DNA from: Polaribacter sp. SA4-10
Lineage (GTDB): Bacteria > Bacteroidota > Bacteroidia > Flavobacteriales > Flavobacteriaceae
Length of the DNA stretch: 64,000 nt
Assembly (NCBI RefSeq): GCF_002163835.1
Contig: NZ_CP019331.1
Span: 1,116,001-1,180,000, forward strand
Direction: 5' to 3'
Made by a program: the position numbers and the translations under genes. The notes below the pieces were generated by a model that did not search any database, was not told the origin of the DNA, and worked only from the letters and a program-made list of their open reading frames with translations. Positions 39,001-48,037 of this stretch are shown here, one piece after another. How positions within the stretch are numbered: position 1 is the stretch's first letter; every line of letters starts with the position of its first letter.

Positions 39001-39303
39001 CTCCTCCAAACTTACATTTATAATAGATCTCATCTGGACTGCTATCTCCCTCCTTTTTGATCCAAGATATGAAAACACTAGAATGTCATTGCCATTAGCC
39101 TTAATATTAAATTTTCCTTTTTCGTCGCTAATAGTGCCTTGTTTAGTTCCTTTTATTAGAACTGTAACATAGGGTAATTGAGCTCCTGTGATACTATCGG
39201 TTACAACTCCCGAGATATTCTTTTGTTGCGCCAAAAGGCCAAGAGGCATTACAACTAATAATAATAATAATATTTTCATTTTATTATAGTTTGATGGTTT
39301 CAT
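36058..39303 (-). CDS. susC: SusC/RagA-family TonB-linked outer-membrane transporter
   Basis: A signal peptide is followed by a carboxypeptidase-like domain (ISGVVTDSITGAQLPYVTVL). The TonB-dependent plug (about residues 115-240) includes GQVAGLVVSENSEPGGGIGI and VLKDASATAIYGARGANGVV, the SusC signature. A long beta-barrel ends in YVFGLKFNY. It imports oligosaccharides captured by SusD through the outer membrane. It follows the secreted GH-A-like enzyme by 117 bases, and no operator was seen in that gap, so it is probably read from the promoter before that enzyme. Length (1081) is normal. Confidence 0.97.
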   Translation of the reverse strand: MKPSNYNKMKILLLLLVVMPLGLLAQQKNISGVVTDSITGAQLPYVTVLIKGTKQGTISDEKGKFNIKANGNDILVFSYLGSKRREIAVQMRSIINVSLEEDIAQMDEITISVGYYDVRKDDLTGSISQVTSEVLDKNRTNSVEKMLQGQVAGLVVSENSEPGGGIGISIRGTNSMLGGTQPLYVVDGIPISPLMDAQGNSGSGQSQSSLSFLNPNDIEKMEVLKDASATAIYGARGANGVVVITTKSADNIRGTDKISVTVETTITDVIKNIDVFDGPEFENFMNQRVVNQLYIDITNPNRSGAVFNGTQPITAENFDEVAAFELPYPESTGINTNWQDQVFRKAYSKNYNIAYRGGSKSNNLSISLGLLDNEGVIINSDFKRATFNMNAKRKAFDDRITLLSQTNASYSNGNAASTGNGEIFQQRGVVSHSLSFQPIFPLLELGQGDEIYAELNDDEPISNPYTLAKYVVDRKKAVSFIQSLTIKGEITSNLSATLKGALNYQKSFRDSYYPTNTTRGRRNNGEATQAFLQNIKTYAEANLHYKNNFNGHRLDAIVVGTYENNNIRSMFNKAYGYGSDLTSYYTFESATDIQVPIAGFREQSLLSGLMRVAYNFKGKYYIDVNARMDASSKFAANKKSAIFPSIGLAWRVSEEPFLKEVEVISNLKLRFSYGKTGSNPIQPFQSLALTSPIRYNFNDQVVTGYYEENLSNPDLTWETTDQFDVGVDFSMFNSRLNLIVDAYYKKTHDLLQYINLPASNGYESRVDNFGKVENKGLEFSLGVDLIRKSDFSWSVLGILSINKNKLVELNSNLKYQLGPSVGYNNTFPSMFMEGKPLGVFWGAETEGIYANWEEANDSGIAGAAPGEIKYVNNYVDTDQDGNPSALQQINFNDYVQIGDPNPDFTASLSNTVTFKNWDLSVLFTGQKGGDILWVDSWALAAFQRGANGLASAYNNAWIAPLTVDKASGQISYDEAAGRLSDVNNPAPSITSGDRFSVSDRQIFDGSFIRLKNVNLGYTYNIKGTGRSLRLYASAQNLFTWTDYPGFDPEVQSYNKDPQRRGIDFGSYPGTKSYVFGLKFNY

Positions 39304-39420
39304 TATTAATTATATTTCAAATATACTTTCTCTTTACTTCTAATCATTAGGTAATAACCCATTGGGGATATCACTTATAGCCACCTTATCAACTAAATAC
39401 GTTGTGTGTACTAATACTTC

Positions 39421-40671
39421 TTAATTTAAACTACTAAAATTTAAAGCTTTCTCCTGAAACACAGATAAAGACGGCATCTTTTTATTTTCCTTAAAATACT
39501 GCTTTAAAAAGCGTTTACTATCCTTATAAAACTTATTGTGCGTGTGCCATATTTCCTGTTTTCTACCCTTATCATCTATCATCCAGAAACCTACTTGCTC
39601 TCCTGTTTCCTTTTTGATTTCATTATTATACATTTCCCAAAAAAGAATAAAAGGAGCGTTCCATTTTAAACCCGCATTAATCACCCATTTTGCACGCTCA
39701 TTTTGCACTTTCTCACCATACCTGATAAAAGGACTTCCATATTCCCCAATCCATACACGCTTACCTGCCGGCAATCCTTTTTTAGGTTGAAGGTGCGATT
39801 CGATATAATCCAAAGATTCGCTCAAAGAAACATGTAACTCTTGCTCTGTTTTAGGTGGGTTTGTTGCGTCATAAGAAGAATAGGAAACATAGTCTGGGTT
39901 CACCTCTTTAATGATCGTATTGGTTACTACCTTATCGCCTAATTCAATGCCACGTCGCACTAGGTTCACTTCCACATAGTGATAGATATTAACATTCTTA
40001 TATTCGGTATCTCTTTTAGCATCGTCAATGGCTTTCTGACGTACCTTCGCCCACTTCAGCATGCCTTTTAGTGTAGCCTCATCAGCTGGCTTAGTACGAT
40101 CATAGTCCCAACGCAAATGCCAATCTCCTTCCCAGTTTCCTAGATAAAATACCTTGCCTGAGTTATTGAATTCCTTTAACAAATAGCTTGTCAACTCATA
40201 TAACTCTTCATATAATGCCTCGGCATATAAATCAGGATAGCCTCCTATAAATTTAATTTGATTCGTATCATTTTTCTGACCTTTTGGTTCAGGTGAATAT
40301 TGCGAAAAACCATACACCCAGATGTGATAAAACTTAAAATCCATATTAAGAACTTTTTTAACTGAAGGTTCTAATTGGGCTAATCTTTTTAATGAGGTAA
40401 TTTCCTTATTCTCAATAAGACCATAATTCTCGCTACAATATCTTGGATGCATGGAGAATTTAAGTAGATTAGAACCCATGTCTTTAATTTGTTTAGCTGT
40501 TTCTACCAACATCGACTCATTCGTAAATTTATATTTAGGCCCCACAGTTTGGGTGCCGACTATATAATTATAATCCTCAATCATTCTTTTAGTAGCATCC
40601 TCTTTTGGCTGAGTCTGCGCCCATAAACAATTAATTACTAGTAATCCAATAATAACACAGGTACTCTTCAT
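39421..40671 (-). CDS. Secreted clan GH-A-like glycoside hydrolase, family not assigned
   Basis: A signal peptide (to about residue 18, ending LWAQ) leads to a single domain of about 395 residues with TIM-barrel character. FYLGNWEGDWHLRW (glutamate about 180) sits where clan GH-A enzymes keep the acid/base. WIGEYGSPFI (glutamate about 309) sits where the nucleophile is found. The FILFWEMYNNE strand follows as in beta-8. I do not recognise the family; some fucan and mannan endo-enzymes share this architecture. It is the first gene of the long operon and has the operator-promoter upstream, so it may be the key depolymerase of the locus. Family novelty is inference. Confidence 0.6.
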   Translation of the reverse strand: MKSTCVIIGLLVINCLWAQTQPKEDATKRMIEDYNYIVGTQTVGPKYKFTNESMLVETAKQIKDMGSNLLKFSMHPRYCSENYGLIENKEITSLKRLAQLEPSVKKVLNMDFKFYHIWVYGFSQYSPEPKGQKNDTNQIKFIGGYPDLYAEALYEELYELTSYLLKEFNNSGKVFYLGNWEGDWHLRWDYDRTKPADEATLKGMLKWAKVRQKAIDDAKRDTEYKNVNIYHYVEVNLVRRGIELGDKVVTNTIIKEVNPDYVSYSSYDATNPPKTEQELHVSLSESLDYIESHLQPKKGLPAGKRVWIGEYGSPFIRYGEKVQNERAKWVINAGLKWNAPFILFWEMYNNEIKKETGEQVGFWMIDDKGRKQEIWHTHNKFYKDSKRFLKQYFKENKKMPSLSVFQEKALNFSSLN

Positions 40672-40774
40672 ACAACTTGATTTTATTTTGCTTTTATATC
40701 TTATATCTAATAAGCTTATCTGCTGACTCCTTCTTTTAGAATTAACTAAATCAAAACAATCGCAATCGCAAAAT

Positions 40775-40834
40775 GCAAAAGTAAAACCAAATATGGGTTT
40801 AAGAACTGTTCAGATGAGTTTAAAGTCTAATCAA
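40775..40834 (-). promoter_or_regulatory. PUL promoter-operator, site A (long sulfatase/SusCD operon)
   Basis: On the minus strand the site reads TTGATTAG, then a tract containing AAACTCATCTGAACAGTTCT and AAACCCATATTTG. A -7 box TACTTTTGC (consensus TAnnTTTGC) follows at a fixed distance of four bases. It is matched by three other sites upstream of plus-strand genes. The centre GAACAGTTC is a short palindrome. The predicted start lies about 100 bases before the GH-A-like gene. Most likely bound by the DNA-binding domain of the adjacent hybrid regulator. Confidence 0.7.
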
Positions 40835-41000
40835 GATGCATTACACACTCATTGTATGATGATTACAAACCACCGAAATCATAATACACAAAAACAAAAT
40901 CGTATATAAATACTGAAAAAAGGTTAAAAACAACCATGTAAATCAACTACTCACCTTCGAGGTAGAGCCTGTTCCTAATAAACGAATTACAAACCCTTAT

Positions 41001-41042
41001 AATAAAAAAGAGAGCTACACTTATTTTTAATTGCTGCTCTCT
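41001..41042 (-). terminator. Terminator of the hybrid regulator gene
   Basis: On the minus strand AGAGAGC and GCTCTCT form a 7 bp stem separated by a 20-base AT-rich loop, followed by TTTTTATT. It lies about 80 bases after the regulator stop codon and isolates that gene from the operator of the long operon downstream. Confidence 0.55.
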
Positions 41043-41122
41043 ATTTTTATATTATTAACTCTTATTTCACAGTTTCAGTATCGCGCTAACAGATTTTAGG
41101 AATGCGATCAAAGGGATGAAAA

Positions 41123-44100
41123 TCAATTTTCCTGACTTTTCATAAATTGCTTTGGTGTTTTACCGTAAAACTTTTTGAAAACTGTGCTGAAGTATTTCGG
41201 ATCATGAAAACCCGACTCATAAGCAATATCGGCAATGCGCATATTTTGATTCGATTTGAATAATTCTACGGCATGATTCAATTTAATCTTTATGATTAAA
41301 TCAGAGGGTGTCATACCTGTTAGACCTTTTAACTTTCTAAAAAGATTTGAACGACTAAATCCTAATTTTTCACAAAGCACATCGATGGTGAAATTCCGCT
41401 CAGTTATATTTTCCTTAATTAGTTCTACCGCTGTAGAAAGAAATTCCTCATCAGGTGAAGTATAATTGGCTTTCTTAATATTTTCTTTACCTGCAATATT
41501 ACCCAGTGCCTGGCGTGTGCGCAATAGATTATTTATTGTGGCTTTTAAAACCTCAATACTAAATGGCTTCTCAACATAAGCATCAGCTCCAACATCAAGA
41601 CCTTCTACTTTATCTTCAACGTCTCCCAAAGCAGTAACCATCACTACAGGAATATGGCTGGTTTTAATATTGCTTTTTATAATTTTGCACAATTCTTTAC
41701 CGTTCATTATTGGCATCATTACATCAGTAATAATTATATCTGGATTCTTTTCAACCGCTAAAACCAATCCTTCCTTGCCATTAGGAGCTTCGATTACACG
41801 ATAACTTTTATCCAGTTCTGCTTTAATGATTGCTCTAAGATCTTCGTTATCTTCAACCAGCAGTGCCAATTTGTTTTCTCCAATTATATCAGGAATCTTA
41901 TCGTAATCAATATCAATAGTTTCAATAATTTTAATTTCATCCTTTTTAAAGTGCTTGGAACCTTTCTGCAGTTCAACAATAAATGTTGAACCAATGTTCT
42001 CTTTACTTTGTAAAGATATTTTACCCTGATGCAATTCTACAATTCGTTTTGCCAACATAAGACCTATACCACTGCCCGAAATACCAGTATGATTAACATT
42101 ATCACCACGAGTAAACCTGGTGAATATTTGTTTTTGTTGCTTTTCTGGCACACCTAGTCCATTATCCGAAAATTTTATTTTAATATTTTCTTCATTTGAT
42201 TTTACGAGGATTTTTATTGATCCACCTTCCTCTCCATATTTAATGGCATTAGATATTAAATTATTAATAACACTACTCATTTTATTTTTATCAACCCAAA
42301 TATTCACATCTGGGGATTTAACTTCCAAGTCCATAAATTTCTTTTCCAGCAAAGGCTGAAAGTCCGAGACAAGCAATTTAAGTAAGCTTTTAATTTTCAC
42401 TTCCTCCACACTTAGCTTTAATTTCTGCCGTTCAGATTTCTGAAACTCCAACAACTGAGACACATACTCACTTAGACTATTGGCATTCCTTTTTATTAAC
42501 TCAAAGGCATCTTTGTTACTATCTGTAGGTGGAAGTTGGTTTATCAGTAATTGAATAAGCGTAACTGGTGTTCGAATATCATGAGCTACATCTACAAAGA
42601 ATTTTATTTTTTCGTCGCTAAAGCGTTGCTGATTCTTGGCGCGACCAGTTAAAATAATAAGTACGCCTAAAACCCCTAAAATGACGAAATACACTATATA
42701 AGCCCACCACGTTTTCCAAAAAGGTTTTTTAATAACAATATCCTTACGATACACATGAGGAGACAGCACTCCGTCTGCATTAAAAGATGTAATGTTTAAA
42801 ATATAAGTTCCTGACGGTAAATTAGAATAAGAAACAGTTCTACTATCTTCTGACAAAATCGGATTTTCATCAGACCCTATCAATTGCCATTGAAACACAT
42901 CTTTTTTAGGTCCATGAAATTTCAAGACCTCCGCTGTAAAACTTAACGAATTTTGGTCATAATCTAATTCTAATTTGTTCTGGTAATTGATATCACCAGT
43001 ATTTATAATTGAATTAGACTGAACTCCATTTATTTTAAAATCACTTACAAACAAGTTTGATGCAAACGCATCTTGCTCTAGTTCCTCCGGATCAAAAATA
43101 ACCGCTCCATCAGGACCACCAAAAGCCAACCTTCCATCCCTAAGTTTAGTGGATGCACCAAAACCAAACTCATTAGCCTCCACGCCCTCTTCTTGACCAT
43201 ATTGCCTAAAAAAAGAGTCTTGCAAGTTAAATCGCCACAAACCTGTAGAAGTTCCCATCCAAAGCAAACCATCATTATCTTGCTGAATAGAATATACGAT
43301 TCCTAACTTTCTTGCATCTTGTGAATCAAAGTGCTTAAACTCATTCTCCTTTAAATCATAACTATGAATACCTGCATCATTACCAATCCATAATATTTTC
43401 TGGTTTGAATCTAGATATAAGGCATGAGCACTGCCTAAAACATTTTGATTAAGATATTGAGGATCCTCTAGTTTTTGAAAACTATAATTCCGTTTATTTA
43501 AACGATAAACTCCTGCAGCCGAGGCAACATACATAAAATCATCAGCTCCTTCAAGTATACACTTTATTATTCCACTGGGAAATCGCTGAACAAACTCACC
43601 TTTATTATACAAGCTCAAAGGTCCATCATTACCTCCAACCCAAAGCTCATCGTCTTTTGTAAAAGTAGAAAATATAAGATTCAATTTTTTTTGCTGATTT
43701 CTTAATAACTCAGTTACATCGCCCGATGCGCTATTTATAGTCAACAGCCCTTCTCCGTAGGTACCGAATATCAATTCTCCTTGATATTCATTAATACTTA
43801 AAACAGATGTTTTTTCTAGTTTCAGGGATTTATTAAAATGCGACCACCTTCCATCTTTACTAAGTCTGCCAACACCATCCTCTGTTCCAAACCACAAATT
43901 ATTCTCCTCATCTTCATAAATACTTCGTATGATATTATTATGGATACTATTTTTCTCATTTAAAACGTGTGAAATATTATCGAAAGGATTGTCTTTTGAA
44001 TAAAGTAAATCAACACCGATTTCACCAACCGCAAGCCAATAAACGTCTGTTTTATCTATAAATATTCGATTTATATTATTTTGTCTTAACGTATTTTTTT

Positions 44101-44971
44101 GGTCTGGATCATTCATAAAATGATGCCGAACCTTAAGCGATTTATCTACAACGTACAAGCCTAATCTATCAACAGCAATTACCGCATCTTTATTAGCGTT
44201 AAACGCTATATCCCGAACTGAATATGTTTTTAATGATGAATTAAATAATGGAACAAGGATTGTTTTATCATTGTCCTTAACAAAAAGGCCATCTCTTTCT
44301 GTACCTATCCAAACTCTATTTTTATCGTCAACAGAAAGTGCTGTAATATCCTTATCCCTGAGCAGGGTATCAACAACATTCAGGTTTCCTTGTTCATAAT
44401 CGAACACAACAACCCCTTTTGAGGTAGCCGAGTATACAGATTGCTCCTTTAATATTAAACGACGGTTAAATGTAAAGTCAGAATACATAACCTCCCCTAA
44501 TTTTTTTTTATCCAGATCGTACATTAGGAGACCATGGGTCAATCCAAAAATGATTTTATTATCTATAACACAAGCAGATATAAACTGAAAGGCAGGCTGA
44601 TAAAACAATTCAACAAAGTCATCCAGATGATATCTATATTTTAAAAGAACTCCATCACGGCCAACAATGTAGAGTTCTCCATTATAGTTAATGACCTCTT
44701 TAATGTCATTGTTTTTAGTGTTTGAAAATTCGGATAAAGAATACTGCTCTATTTCATACCCAGAATACCTGTTTAATCCTATAGATGTACCGAGCCACAT
44801 ATATCCCAACGAATCTGTTGCAAAGGCATTCACTGTACCATTACTCAAACCATCTTCAATACTAAGATGTTTTACTTGATAAGCCCTTGCATTCAATGAA
44901 TATAAAACAAACAAAACTACAAACAACTGTAGAAACCTATTCGTAAATGCCTTCACAATATTTATTAACAT
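41123..44971 (-). CDS. Hybrid two-component system regulator (HTCS)
   Basis: A one-protein sensor and regulator typical of Bacteroidota PULs. A signal/anchor (residues 1-30) precedes a periplasmic two-lobe propeller of Reg_prop repeats (about 35-680; e.g. GYMWLGTSIGLNRY, NLWFGTEDGVGRL, GLLWMGTSTGLWRF) and a Y_Y_Y domain (about 690-755). One transmembrane helix (about 760-785) is followed by HisKA with the phosphorylated histidine in FVDVAHDIRTP, an HATPase with NNLISNAIKYG and GSGIGLMLAK, a receiver with DVMMP, and a C-terminal AraC-type helix-turn-helix (GFHDPKYFSTVFKKFYGKTP). It probably senses an oligosaccharide of the target glycan and activates the four operator-promoters. Confidence 0.96.
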   Translation of the reverse strand: MLINIVKAFTNRFLQLFVVLFVLYSLNARAYQVKHLSIEDGLSNGTVNAFATDSLGYMWLGTSIGLNRYSGYEIEQYSLSEFSNTKNNDIKEVINYNGELYIVGRDGVLLKYRYHLDDFVELFYQPAFQFISACVIDNKIIFGLTHGLLMYDLDKKKLGEVMYSDFTFNRRLILKEQSVYSATSKGVVVFDYEQGNLNVVDTLLRDKDITALSVDDKNRVWIGTERDGLFVKDNDKTILVPLFNSSLKTYSVRDIAFNANKDAVIAVDRLGLYVVDKSLKVRHHFMNDPDQKNTLRQNNINRIFIDKTDVYWLAVGEIGVDLLYSKDNPFDNISHVLNEKNSIHNNIIRSIYEDEENNLWFGTEDGVGRLSKDGRWSHFNKSLKLEKTSVLSINEYQGELIFGTYGEGLLTINSASGDVTELLRNQQKKLNLIFSTFTKDDELWVGGNDGPLSLYNKGEFVQRFPSGIIKCILEGADDFMYVASAAGVYRLNKRNYSFQKLEDPQYLNQNVLGSAHALYLDSNQKILWIGNDAGIHSYDLKENEFKHFDSQDARKLGIVYSIQQDNDGLLWMGTSTGLWRFNLQDSFFRQYGQEEGVEANEFGFGASTKLRDGRLAFGGPDGAVIFDPEELEQDAFASNLFVSDFKINGVQSNSIINTGDINYQNKLELDYDQNSLSFTAEVLKFHGPKKDVFQWQLIGSDENPILSEDSRTVSYSNLPSGTYILNITSFNADGVLSPHVYRKDIVIKKPFWKTWWAYIVYFVILGVLGVLIILTGRAKNQQRFSDEKIKFFVDVAHDIRTPVTLIQLLINQLPPTDSNKDAFELIKRNANSLSEYVSQLLEFQKSERQKLKLSVEEVKIKSLLKLLVSDFQPLLEKKFMDLEVKSPDVNIWVDKNKMSSVINNLISNAIKYGEEGGSIKILVKSNEENIKIKFSDNGLGVPEKQQKQIFTRFTRGDNVNHTGISGSGIGLMLAKRIVELHQGKISLQSKENIGSTFIVELQKGSKHFKKDEIKIIETIDIDYDKIPDIIGENKLALLVEDNEDLRAIIKAELDKSYRVIEAPNGKEGLVLAVEKNPDIIITDVMMPIMNGKELCKIIKSNIKTSHIPVVMVTALGDVEDKVEGLDVGADAYVEKPFSIEVLKATINNLLRTRQALGNIAGKENIKKANYTSPDEEFLSTAVELIKENITERNFTIDVLCEKLGFSRSNLFRKLKGLTGMTPSDLIIKIKLNHAVELFKSNQNMRIADIAYESGFHDPKYFSTVFKKFYGKTPKQFMKSQEN

Positions 44972-45263
44972 TTAATAAAAAATTAATTTCTAATTTAGAT
45001 ATAATAACCTTAATCTACAACTTTATAAAGCTTATTATTCTTCCTTTCTTTTTCACTTCTATTGATAAAATGCTCCATAATAAGCGTTTGGAAAAAAAGG
45101 TAATGAACATAAATTCCTAAGGCATCACAAGATTGATCATCAACCAATACAAAAAATAAGCTGGGCTGTTATTTTGTATTATTAAGTAGTACTTGGAAAG
45201 ATGCAAAATATAAAAGCTACTCGTAAAATAAGTAGTATCTAATTCATTCTATTATTTTTCTAT
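44972..45263. other. Intergenic 292 bp between symporter and regulator genes
   Basis: It contains a degraded sulfatase fragment (listed separately) and should also hold the promoter of the regulator gene near 44972-45060. No operator of the conserved type is present, so the regulator does not appear to be part of its own regulon. Confidence 0.5.
45065..45172 (-). pseudogene. Relic of a sulfatase gene (N-terminal fragment)
   Basis: Read on the minus strand this gives PSLFFVLVDDQSCDALGIYV followed by HYLFFQTLIMEHF. It aligns without gaps to the start of the catalytic domain of the sulfatase at 24604-26082, whose residues 30-60 read PNFLFVMVDDQAYDALGFYD then RYPFLQTPNMDRL. The surrounding sequence has stop codons and no formylglycine motif. 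It is the remains of a deleted sulfatase gene lying between the symporter and the regulator. Confidence 0.65.
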
Positions 45264-46898
45264 TTAATAAAAAATAAAGTACATCGTGAAACAAGCCATC
45301 ACAAGCAGTAAGGATAATACTCTAAAATTTTTGTACCACACCACATTTTTAAGCTCTTCCGTCTCTTGTTTCCAAATTTCCAACGTCCATGTATTTTGCT
45401 TGACTTTCTGTTCATCAGGCAAATGAGAGAAAATACTAACGATTACATTAACAGCGACGCTTAGAACGAGGATAATTGGAGCTAAAAGAAGGAAATGCAT
45501 ACTAATTTCCACATCAAGCACATACTTTGATATCATAATAATGGCTGCTAATAACAAACCAGACATCAAACCGGCAAAAGCACCTTTTTCGTTAGAACGC
45601 TTCCAAAACAAACCTAAGAAAAATGTACCTACAATAGGTGGTGCTAAATACGACGTAATTTCCTGATAATAGGAAACCAGCGAATCAAATTGTTCAATTA
45701 TTGGCGCCCAAAGAACGGCAAATACCAACACTAAAAAAGAGGTTATACGACCTACCAAAACTAGTTTTTTTCCATCTGCATTTGGATGAAAGGGTTTGTA
45801 AAAATCCATAGTAAATAAAGTAGCTACAGAACTTAATGTAGCACTTAAAGTAGATGTAAGTGCTGAAATCATAGCTGCTAATATTAATCCAATCAATCCA
45901 ACAGGAAGTAACTTTACAATCATACGTGGATATACTTGGTCGGTATTAATACCAAAGTTTGATTTTAGGGAGCTTCCACTTATCATGTCAAATGGCAAAT
46001 TATCTACACCAAAAAGATTTGTACCTCGGGCAATTAATCCAGGTAGTATAAAAATAAACAAGGTGAATAGATATAAGAAACCAACAAATAAAACCCCTTT
46101 TCGACCATGATCGATTGTTTTAGCAGACAAAACGCGCTGCACCATCACCTGGTTGTTTCCCCAGAAGTAAAACCCTAAGATGGGAATTCCAATCCACATA
46201 CCTAACCAAGGCACCGTTGGATCGCTCATTGGACGCGTTAATTTTAACCAAACACCATCATTAAAACGTGTGTATAACTCTTCCCATCCTCCTATCGAGT
46301 CAAGCGCGAAAAAATACAATATAGCTGATCCAATTATGAGTACTGCTGCCTGAATCATATCTGCATAAATAGCTGAAGACAATCCTCCAATAATAGTATA
46401 GCTGCCTGCAATAGCAGCCATTATAACGATAATCGTAAACAACTCAAAATCGGGAAAAATAAGCTTAATAATTAATGCGCCTGTATAGAGTGTTGCCGCA
46501 GCATCTAAAAATATATTTCCAAAAATGGTGATGAAGGAAAAATAATATTTCGATTTTTTATCAAAACGTCTCTCTAAGAATTCTGGTATCGTGAAAATAC
46601 CTGATTTTATATAAAAAGGAAGAAAAAACAGGGCGAAAAACACCATCACTAAAACCGAAATCCAGTTATAATTAAATACGGCAATCCCACTTATAAACCC
46701 TTCGCCAGAATGTCCCATTAAGGTAGAACTGGAAACACTTGCTGCAAATAAGGAAAGACCGATGACAGGCCAAGTCATACTTCTACCTGCCAAAAAGTAA
46801 GAATCTGAATCCGAACTTTTACCATTTTTTAATGCCCACCAAATTATTCCCGCCAAAAATACAACAAGGATGGTAATGTCAATTATACTAATATTCAT
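45264..46898 (-). CDS. Sodium/solute symporter (SSS family, SGLT-like)
   Basis: An inner-membrane protein with about 13 to 14 hydrophobic helices. The family signatures are SLFAASVSSSTLMGHSGEGF in the second helix region, IPEFLERRFDKKSKYY, and GSYTIIGGLSSAIYADMIQA. SSS members import sugars, sugar acids, nucleosides or iodide with sodium. Within a PUL that has no other cytoplasmic-membrane transporter it is the natural uptake route for the monosaccharide or short oligosaccharide produced in the periplasm. Length (544) is normal. It lies between GH130 and the regulator on the same strand and is probably co-transcribed with GH130. Confidence 0.93.
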   Translation of the reverse strand: MNISIIDITILVVFLAGIIWWALKNGKSSDSDSYFLAGRSMTWPVIGLSLFAASVSSSTLMGHSGEGFISGIAVFNYNWISVLVMVFFALFFLPFYIKSGIFTIPEFLERRFDKKSKYYFSFITIFGNIFLDAAATLYTGALIIKLIFPDFELFTIIVIMAAIAGSYTIIGGLSSAIYADMIQAAVLIIGSAILYFFALDSIGGWEELYTRFNDGVWLKLTRPMSDPTVPWLGMWIGIPILGFYFWGNNQVMVQRVLSAKTIDHGRKGVLFVGFLYLFTLFIFILPGLIARGTNLFGVDNLPFDMISGSSLKSNFGINTDQVYPRMIVKLLPVGLIGLILAAMISALTSTLSATLSSVATLFTMDFYKPFHPNADGKKLVLVGRITSFLVLVFAVLWAPIIEQFDSLVSYYQEITSYLAPPIVGTFFLGLFWKRSNEKGAFAGLMSGLLLAAIIMISKYVLDVEISMHFLLLAPIILVLSVAVNVIVSIFSHLPDEQKVKQNTWTLEIWKQETEELKNVVWYKNFRVLSLLLVMACFTMYFIFY

Positions 46899-47023
46899 AA
46901 TATAAAAATTTAATAAAAGGCTCTGAGACTTTATGTAAGAGATTATCCTCTATGCTCAAAATACTCTTGTCTGATTAATTCCTGTTTCAATGAAAATTTT
47001 ATATTTCATTTCTAACATTGTAC

Positions 47024-48037
47024 TTATTTTGTGTTTTGCTTTATAAACTGTACCAATTCATGAATATTTGCAGTTGCCACACAACACCACTGGTCTGATG
47101 CACCATAGTAAACATATAAGGTATCATCAACAATAACATTTCCAGTTGGAAAAACTACACCCCACTTATACAGTCCATTCTTTTCAATATCCGTTTCTGG
47201 TTCTAGGATAAAATCTTTTGTGCGATACAAAATTTTGGTAGGGTCTTCTAGATCGAGCAAACAAGCACCTAATCGGTACGTGAAATTTTTATCTACCCCA
47301 TGATACAGCATTAACCAACCCTCAGTTGTGCGCAATGGCGGCGTGTTACCGCCTACTTTGTACTCCCACCATTCTTCACCTTTCAGTAAAAGCGTACTCT
47401 CTACATTCCAGGTCATCATATCTTCAGAAGACTTAATCCATATAGCAGGTGTTTCTGTATTGTATTTCGGGCCAACATAGTTCTTAGGACGATGCAACAT
47501 AAAAAACTTACTATTTACTTTTTCAGGAAATAAAATAACATCACGATCATCTAGACTAGGCTCGGTTAACCTACCTACTTTTTTAAAATTAACAAGATCT
47601 TTTGAGACAGCTAATGCAGTATTTCCAACATTCTCTCTTAAACACTTTGGTGCAAACTCACTAAGTTTTGGTGCTTCAATCTGATCATATTCATTTTTCC
47701 AATACTGTCCGGGAGGATACGGACGAAAGGCATAAGTCATATAATACTCATCGCCAAATTTAACGACTCGTGGATCTTCAACAGAACCAGCATCAAATCC
47801 GTTTGGGTCTGGTGTTAATACAGGCTTATCTTGTACACGCTTAAAATTGAATCCATCGGTACTTGTGGCTAAGCCTATGTGTATATTGTGTTCTTTGTCT
47901 TCTCCTGCAGCTCTATAAAATAAATAAAATGTACCATCTTCATACCATGCGGCTGGATTAGTTGTCACCAAGCTTTCCCATTCATTTTCAGGGTTAGGTG
48001 ATAAAATAGGGTTTCCTTCAAATTTCTTTAGCTTCAT
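47024..48037 (-). CDS. GH130-family mannoside phosphorylase/mannosidase-like enzyme
   Basis: A five-bladed propeller of family GH130. The N-terminus LKKFEGNPILSPNPENEWES and the catalytic region GSVEDPRVVKFGDEYYMTYA (aspartate of EDPR) are typical. YLFYRAAGED and MLYHGVDKNFTYRLGACLLD support this. GH130 enzymes cleave beta-mannosides by phosphorolysis, giving mannose 1-phosphate, or by hydrolysis. There is no signal peptide, so the enzyme is cytoplasmic. A longer frame starts 33 codons earlier, but the family alignment begins at the internal ATG, which is chosen here (337 residues). Next to the symporter, it would process imported oligosaccharide. Confidence 0.88.
   Translation of the reverse strand: MKLKKFEGNPILSPNPENEWESLVTTNPAAWYEDGTFYLFYRAAGEDKEHNIHIGLATSTDGFNFKRVQDKPVLTPDPNGFDAGSVEDPRVVKFGDEYYMTYAFRPYPPGQYWKNEYDQIEAPKLSEFAPKCLRENVGNTALAVSKDLVNFKKVGRLTEPSLDDRDVILFPEKVNSKFFMLHRPKNYVGPKYNTETPAIWIKSSEDMMTWNVESTLLLKGEEWWEYKVGGNTPPLRTTEGWLMLYHGVDKNFTYRLGACLLDLEDPTKILYRTKDFILEPETDIEKNGLYKWGVVFPTGNVIVDDTLYVYYGASDQWCCVATANIHELVQFIKQNTK

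Larger units (their letters stand above)
40672..41122. other. Intergenic 451 bp: operator-promoter and regulator terminator
   Basis: Between the GH-A-like gene and the hybrid regulator gene, both on the minus strand. It holds the conserved operator and -7 box that start the long operon (40775-40834) and the terminator of the regulator gene (41001-41042). Nothing coding is seen. Confidence 0.7.
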
